NCBI GenBank assembly: GCA_021373185.1
Contig: JAJFTF010000022.1
Location: forward strand, 29,073 to 93,072
Length of the DNA: 64,000 bases
Direction: 5' to 3'
DNA from: Betaproteobacteria bacterium
Lineage (GTDB): Bacteria; Pseudomonadota; Gammaproteobacteria; Burkholderiales; Sulfuricellaceae
Under the pieces are notes generated by a model that searched no databases, was not told where the DNA came from, and worked only from the letters and a program-made list of their open reading frames with translations. Both the position numbers and the translations under genes were made by a program. Below are positions 59,982 through 64,000 of the stretch, in pieces (positions within the stretch are counted from its first letter, which is position 1; every line of letters starts with the position of its first letter).

Positions 59982-60010
59982 TTGACACTACGGCCAGGAA
60001 AAGCGATAAT
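59982..60010 (+). promoter_or_regulatory. sigma-70 promoter of the lysine tRNAs
   Basis: -35 TTGACA (59982-59987), 17-base spacer, -10 GATAAT (60005-60010). The predicted start is 10 bases before the first tRNA. Confidence 0.88.
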
Positions 60011-60026
60011 CTCGCCTCTTTAAAGG

Positions 60027-60102
60027 GGGTCGTTAGCTCAGCCGGTAGAGCAGCGGACTTTTAATCCGTTGGTCGCCAGTTCGAATCTGGCACGGCCTAC
60101 CA
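60027..60102 (+). tRNA. tRNA-Lys(TTT)
   Basis: 76 bases with acceptor stem GGGTCGT/ACGGCCT, D-arm TTAGCTCAG, anticodon loop CTTTTAA (anticodon TTT), TPsiC loop TTCGAAT and encoded CCA. Encoded CCA and all arms pair well. Confidence 0.97.
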
Positions 60103-60131
60103 CTTTAAGTGTTTATCTGTAAATTTCCGAT

Positions 60132-60207
60132 GGGTTGTTAGCTCAGCTGGTAGAGCAGCGGACTCTTAATCCGTAGGTCGACAGTTCGAATCTGTCACAG
60201 CCCACCA
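60132..60207 (+). tRNA. tRNA-Lys(CTT)
   Basis: 76 bases, 29 bases after the first tRNA, nearly the same sequence but anticodon CTT (loop CTCTTAA). Acceptor GGGTTGT/ACAGCCC, encoded CCA. A tandem duplicate that reads AAG codons. Confidence 0.97.
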
Positions 60208-60352
60208 AAAATTAAACGCTCAGACCAACTCTCAAAGTCAGGTTTTTTGCTTTCTGGATTCAATGTAAGCACCACGCAAATTTTTCGACCCGTAAGCGCG
60301 TAATCACTGCGAAAATCAGGGTCCCAAAAAGCGCGGCCAGATTGGCTCAACC

Positions 60353-60688
60353 TCATGATCGCCCGTTCATCACCTCAATAGCCTGTTTCAGAGATTGAAC
60401 GTTTGCCTTGGCATCTTTGCCATTGGTTATCAGCACAACCTGAGGTGCGGCAGAATCGCCTACTCGCCGAGGGGAATGAGACTGCCAGCGTTGCTGCCTC
60501 AGCGCTTCAATTTGCAGGCGCATTTCCCGATTCTGTTTTTTCAGCCCCTCAATTTGTTCCTGAGCGGCAGCGGGCTGTAAATTCAACGGTTCAGCCGCAA
60601 CACCGCCACTAGCGGCGACAAACATGAACATCGAAACGAATAGTCGTCTTTTCATGATATTGGCGGCAAAAGACAAGGGGCGCGACAT
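60353..60688 (-). CDS. small exported protein, coiled coil
   Basis: A 111-residue protein with a signal peptide (hydrophobic region about residues 15-30, ending GVAA-EP), then a helical Gln/Glu-rich stretch (EQIEGLKKQNREMRLQIEALRQQ) likely to be a coiled coil, and a short C-terminal domain (PQVVLITNGKDAK). I start at 60688, where GGAG precedes ATG; the ATG at 60655 would give a shorter leader. Function unknown. Confidence 0.65.
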   Translation of the reverse strand: MSRPLSFAANIMKRRLFVSMFMFVAASGGVAAEPLNLQPAAAQEQIEGLKKQNREMRLQIEALRQQRWQSHSPRRVGDSAAPQVVLITNGKDAKANVQSLKQAIEVMNGRS

Positions 60689-60902
60689 TAAGCCAACTCC
60701 GAACTGGTCTGCACGAAGAAAAATCTGCTTGAATACACAACATGTATAGGTAGAAACTGTTTTTTGGAGTATATCTAGTTTTTTCTATCAACTCCATTAT
60801 TTTTCAATTGATATAAAATCGGTCTTAATTGTGACTCGCGATTTGACAATGCATGGCAAACAGGTCCACCCTGTTACCAAAGGCTTCACTGGGAGGTCGC
60901 TT

Positions 60903-61706
60903 ATGCACACCCGAATCTGGCTTCTAGTACTTAGCATGGCGCTTGGCGCATGCGCAACAACCACATCCCCTCAAGGGCGTATGCAACTGACTGTACCAAC
61001 CCCGATAAGCGCCGTTTATTCCGAGGCAGACATGCGGTTGCAACTTGTCGGCGGTATGGATAGCGATCCCTGCGTCGGCATGGAGTGCCACCTCAATCGC
61101 GCCTTCGACCAGCGGGTTATGCGGCTAGGCAATCGTTTGGCGCAATCCGCATTCGAGACCTACCCCGATCTCGCGGAGCGCATCAGCCGGTTTGATATTT
61201 TCATTGCGGAAAAAGCCGAGCCAGGAAGCGCCTCAAGCGCGGCCGGCACCATAGTGATTTTTCGCGGCGTGCAAAAATTGCATCTTGATGAAGAAGCCCT
61301 GGCTTTTCTGATAGCCCGCGAAATGGGGCACGTGATCGCTCGCCACCATGAAGAAAATACATCGGCCCGTATCCTGTTTTCAGCGCTGGCTCAGATTCTG
61401 TTCCCGTTTGCCAATCTGGTTAACGGTTCCGCCTTGCTGGTGCAGACTGCTTCGGCCTCTGCAACGACGGCTGCAATTTCAACAGCGGCTTCATTCGTCG
61501 GCTCAAAATTGGTGATAGAAAGCTACAAAGAAGACCAGATGAAGGAGGGTGACGCCATAGCCCTTGATCTGCTTGCGCGGCAAGGATGGCCCGAAGAGGA
61601 AATCACTGTCGCATTGAAACCAGGTACGCGAATTGCCGGCGAAAGCAAATGGTCGCAAGACCTTCGCATCTCGTCTGGACGAATCGTGGGAATTGCCGCG
61701 AATTAA
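60903..61706 (+). CDS. M48-like lipoprotein, altered active site
   Basis: A 267-residue lipoprotein: lipobox ALGAC (Cys17), and an M48 peptidase domain (VMRLGNRLAQSAF, ALAFLIARE-MGHVIARHHEE). The motif that should read HExxH reads REMGH (Arg139, Glu140, His143), because of one CAC to CGC-type change. Later EGDAIALDLLARQGW gives the third-ligand region, where the expected E(A)D is partly altered. It is probably a non-catalytic chaperone-like protein or a decaying enzyme. Converges with hypF. Confidence 0.82.
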   Translation: MHTRIWLLVLSMALGACATTTSPQGRMQLTVPTPISAVYSEADMRLQLVGGMDSDPCVGMECHLNRAFDQRVMRLGNRLAQSAFETYPDLAERISRFDIFIAEKAEPGSASSAAGTIVIFRGVQKLHLDEEALAFLIAREMGHVIARHHEENTSARILFSALAQILFPFANLVNGSALLVQTASASATTAAISTAASFVGSKLVIESYKEDQMKEGDAIALDLLARQGWPEEEITVALKPGTRIAGESKWSQDLRISSGRIVGIAAN

Positions 61707-61735
61707 ATCAGCTTTTCACCAATAAACGCGATCAT

Positions 61736-64000
61736 TCAGGTTATTTGCATTGCTACCCAGGCCTGCCCCAAACTCAGACCGCCATCATTAGGCGGCGCCT
61801 GACGCGCCTGGTAGACATTCACGCCAAAGCCTTCAAGGCGGGCGGCAAGATTCGAGCTCAACACACGGTTGAGGAAGCAACCGCCACCGAAAGTCACACC
61901 ACGCAAAGCGGTTTTTTCCAGTTCCGCCGCCACCCACGCCGCCAGCCCGTTCGCCAATGTCGCGTGAAACAAAGCGGCACCATGACCGGCATCGGAAATA
62001 GCGCCCAACGCCTCGAGCAGCGGCAAGAAATCCAGCTCGCCGTTTTTGAAGGTATAGCCATCATGCAGCGGCTCGACCGGGCCATAACGTTCGGCCAAAC
62101 CTTCCAACAACATCGCCGCATGGCCTTCAAACGCCGAAACTTCACGCACCCCGAGAAGCCCGACCGCAGCATCGAACAATCGACCGCAACTGGAAGTAAA
62201 TGGACTGTTCAGATTTTTCTCCAGCATTTGCCGCACCGCTGCGGCGGCAGGCTGGTCGAAACGGCGCCCGATCTCATCGCCAAAACCCAAAGCATGCATG
62301 GCGCTTGCCGCCATACGCCAAGGCTCGCGCGCGGCACGGTCGCCGCCCGGCAATGCCAGCGGCCTGAGGCAGCCGATACGCTCGAACGATGCGCCATCCA
62401 CCCGCAGCAGTTCACCGCCCCATGCCTGTCCATCCGGCCCCATGCCGACACCGTCCAGCGCAAGCCCCAGCACCGGCTCGGTCAGCCGATGCTCCGCCAT
62501 CACGGCCGCGATGTGGGCATGATGGTGCTGCACCATGAGCACGGGAATATCGTGCTGCCGTGCAAAATCACCGGCAAAACGGCTGCTGAAAAAATCCGGG
62601 TGCATATCGCAGGCGACCATTTCCGGCTCGATTTCCAGCACACCCATGAGATGCCGCACCGTTTCTTCAAATGCATGGCAGGTAGCGGCATTATCGAGGT
62701 CGCCGATATGCTGAGAAACGAAGGCTTCGTCATCGCGGGTAAGGCAAATGGTATTCTTGAACCAGCCGCCGCAGGCCAGAACCGAGCGTCCAGGCCGCGC
62801 CAGCTTGATGGCGCGCGGCGTGTGGCCGCGCGCGCGGCGGATGAATTGATAGTGAGGGGTGAGGAGTGAGGGGTGAGGAGCAAGATCAAAGGCACCGAGG
62901 TGGCTGCTTTCACTCCTCACTACGCTATCGTCGCAGCGCACCACGATATCGCGGTCATGCATCAGGAAGGCATCGGCGATGTCTGCAAGACGCCGCAGCG
63001 CCTCATCGTTGCCGGTCACCAGCGGTTCCCCTTCGGGATTGGCCGAAGTGCAGACCAGCGCCAGATCCTGCGGCGCGGCGAGCCACGCCATTCCATCCGG
63101 TCGACCGACGGCTTCATGGAATAACAGGTAATGCAACGGAGTATAGGGCAGCACCACGCCAAGTTCGGCCATACCGGCGGCAACATCAGGCAACATGGCG
63201 TCACAGCCTGGCTTCTTGCGCAACAAGACGATGGGCCGTTCGTGCGCTTCCAGCAAATGTCGCTCGGCCTCATCCAGTTCGGCAAATGGATCAATCGAAA
63301 CGACACCCGCCAGCATTACCGCGAACGGTTTTTCCTCGCGCTGCTTGCGCTGGCGCAGCCTTGCCACCGCATCGGAGTTGCGCGCATCGCACATCAGGTG
63401 AAAACCGCCCAGGCTCTTGATTGCCAAAATCCGACCGGCGCGCAGCATGACCACGGCAGCCGCGATTTCATCATCGCCCGCAACTGCCCGGCCATTGGCC
63501 AGCAATAACGACAGGTGCGGCCCGCAATCGACGCAAGCATTGGGCTGCGCATGAAAACGACGGTCGAGCGGATCGTCATATTCAGCCTGGCAGGCCGGAC
63601 ACTGAACGAATTTCGCCATGCTGGTGTTGGGCCGGTCATAGGGAAGATGACGGGTGATGGTGTAGCGCGGCCCGCAGTGGGTGCAGTTGGTGAAAGGGTA
63701 GCGGTAGCGCCGGTTTGCGACATCAAGGATATCCGCCAGGCAGGCCGGACAGGTGGCGGCATCCGGCGTGATCGCGGTGTGGGCATGGCCGGCACGGCTT
63801 TCCAGGATGGCAAAACCGGTGCGCTGTTCGATGATTTCCACCGGCACCGCGCTGACTTCATCCACCCGCGCCAAATCCGGCGCTTCGTTTTTCAGCCGGG
63901 ACAGCAATGCATCCAGAGCGGACTCGCTGCCCTGCGCCTCGATTTCGACGCCGTCCGCATCGTTGAGCACCCAGCCGCTCAGGCCCAGTTCCAGCGCCAG
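61736..64000 (-). CDS. hypF: carbamoyltransferase HypF, 5'-truncated
   Basis: The frame continues off the window edge, and residues before LALELGLSGW VLNDADG (acylphosphatase domain) are missing. It makes the carbamoyl group for the CN ligands of [NiFe]-hydrogenase. Two zinc fingers are clear (CPACLADIL...CTHCGP and CPACQAEYD...CVDCGP), then YrdC-like and Kae1-like domains with HHHAHIAAVMAEH and GGGCFLNRVL. About 20 residues (VRSESSHL...HYQF) are an in-frame insertion from a repeat element. Implies hydrogenase genes beyond the window. Confidence 0.96.
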   Translation of the reverse strand: MALELGLSGWVLNDADGVEIEAQGSESALDALLSRLKNEAPDLARVDEVSAVPVEIIEQRTGFAILESRAGHAHTAITPDAATCPACLADILDVANRRYRYPFTNCTHCGPRYTITRHLPYDRPNTSMAKFVQCPACQAEYDDPLDRRFHAQPNACVDCGPHLSLLLANGRAVAGDDEIAAAVVMLRAGRILAIKSLGGFHLMCDARNSDAVARLRQRKQREEKPFAVMLAGVVSIDPFAELDEAERHLLEAHERPIVLLRKKPGCDAMLPDVAAGMAELGVVLPYTPLHYLLFHEAVGRPDGMAWLAAPQDLALVCTSANPEGEPLVTGNDEALRRLADIADAFLMHDRDIVVRCDDSVVRSESSHLGAFDLAPHPSLLTPHYQFIRRARGHTPRAIKLARPGRSVLACGGWFKNTICLTRDDEAFVSQHIGDLDNAATCHAFEETVRHLMGVLEIEPEMVACDMHPDFFSSRFAGDFARQHDIPVLMVQHHHAHIAAVMAEHRLTEPVLGLALDGVGMGPDGQAWGGELLRVDGASFERIGCLRPLALPGGDRAAREPWRMAASAMHALGFGDEIGRRFDQPAAAAVRQMLEKNLNSPFTSSCGRLFDAAVGLLGVREVSAFEGHAAMLLEGLAERYGPVEPLHDGYTFKNGELDFLPLLEALGAISDAGHGAALFHATLANGLAAWVAAELEKTALRGVTFGGGCFLNRVLSSNLAARLEGFGVNVYQARQAPPNDGGLSLGQAWVAMQIT
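62850..62922. repeat. short inverted-repeat element inside hypF
   Basis: GTGAGGAGTGA (62859-62869) and TCACTCCTCAC (62910-62920) form 11-bp inverted arms, and the left side has tandem GTGAGGGG/GTGAGGAG copies. HypF homologues usually run from CDDSVV directly to the FIRR(S/A)RG segment, so about 70 bases look inserted, in frame. Confidence 0.6.

Noticed and set aside
61586..62869. 427-codon plus-strand ORF over the M48-like gene end and hypF
   Set aside because: Antisense to hypF, whose zinc fingers and catalytic motifs identify the true frame.

Overview
The window looks like part of the chromosome of a sulfur-oxidising betaproteobacterium, probably in or near the Nitrosomonadales (Sulfuricella/Gallionella-like; inferred from gene content and order, not tested by search). 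Most of it is GC-rich, closely packed housekeeping DNA. There are no rRNA genes, insertion sequences, prophage genes or CRISPR arrays.

Layout. 1-3560 (+): the end of a ParA-like gene, a CYTH-CHAD protein and a two-domain PPK2 polyphosphate:AMP phosphotransferase, together a polyphosphate-related run. 3564-6199 (-): a small membrane-anchored protein, a Nudix-ThiE-like fusion and argJ. 6200-7800: a visibly AT-richer islet with a 67-residue membrane protein and a two-TM protein of unknown function. 7808-11530 (-): secA and an M23 peptidase, with a DciA-like gene (+) beside them. 12029-30611 (-): a complete division and cell-wall (dcw) cluster, mraZ-rsmH-ftsL-ftsI-murE-murF-mraY-murD-ftsW-murG-murC-murB-ddl-ftsQ-ftsA-ftsZ-lpxC. 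It is joined mostly by 4-base start/stop overlaps and preceded by a promoter that overlaps four 10-bp MraZ boxes. RNase P RNA and pyrC follow upstream.

32559-41591: a dihaem cytochrome c fused to a DUF302-like domain and a second DUF302 protein; valS; two envelope proteins (one FadL-like); then the persulfide-relay set rhodanese-TusA-DsrE and moaC. 41643-46018: a BepA-like M48 protease, clpS-clpA and a DUF2892 protein. 46108-49750: a Crp/Fnr regulator and a sigma-54 activator, divergent from a sulfide:quinone oxidoreductase gene that carries a textbook -24/-12 promoter and inverted-repeat upstream sites. 49881-55919: acnB, a GST-like gene, nudJ-like/hypothetical/mnmA, and queC.

55992-59935: a second sulfur/redox neighbourhood with a YeeE/YedE transporter, a TlpA-like thioredoxin, an exported Met-rich protein of about 24 'DPK-MM' repeats, and another DUF302 protein. 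60027-60207: tandem lysine tRNAs with TTT and CTT anticodons. The right end holds a small exported protein, an M48-like lipoprotein whose HExxH motif reads RExxH, and the start-truncated hypF, which has a repeat-derived in-frame insertion. The most original material is the Met-repeat/DUF302/cytochrome set, the AT-rich islet, the altered GAFTGA loop of the sulfide regulator, and the M48 and HypF oddities.
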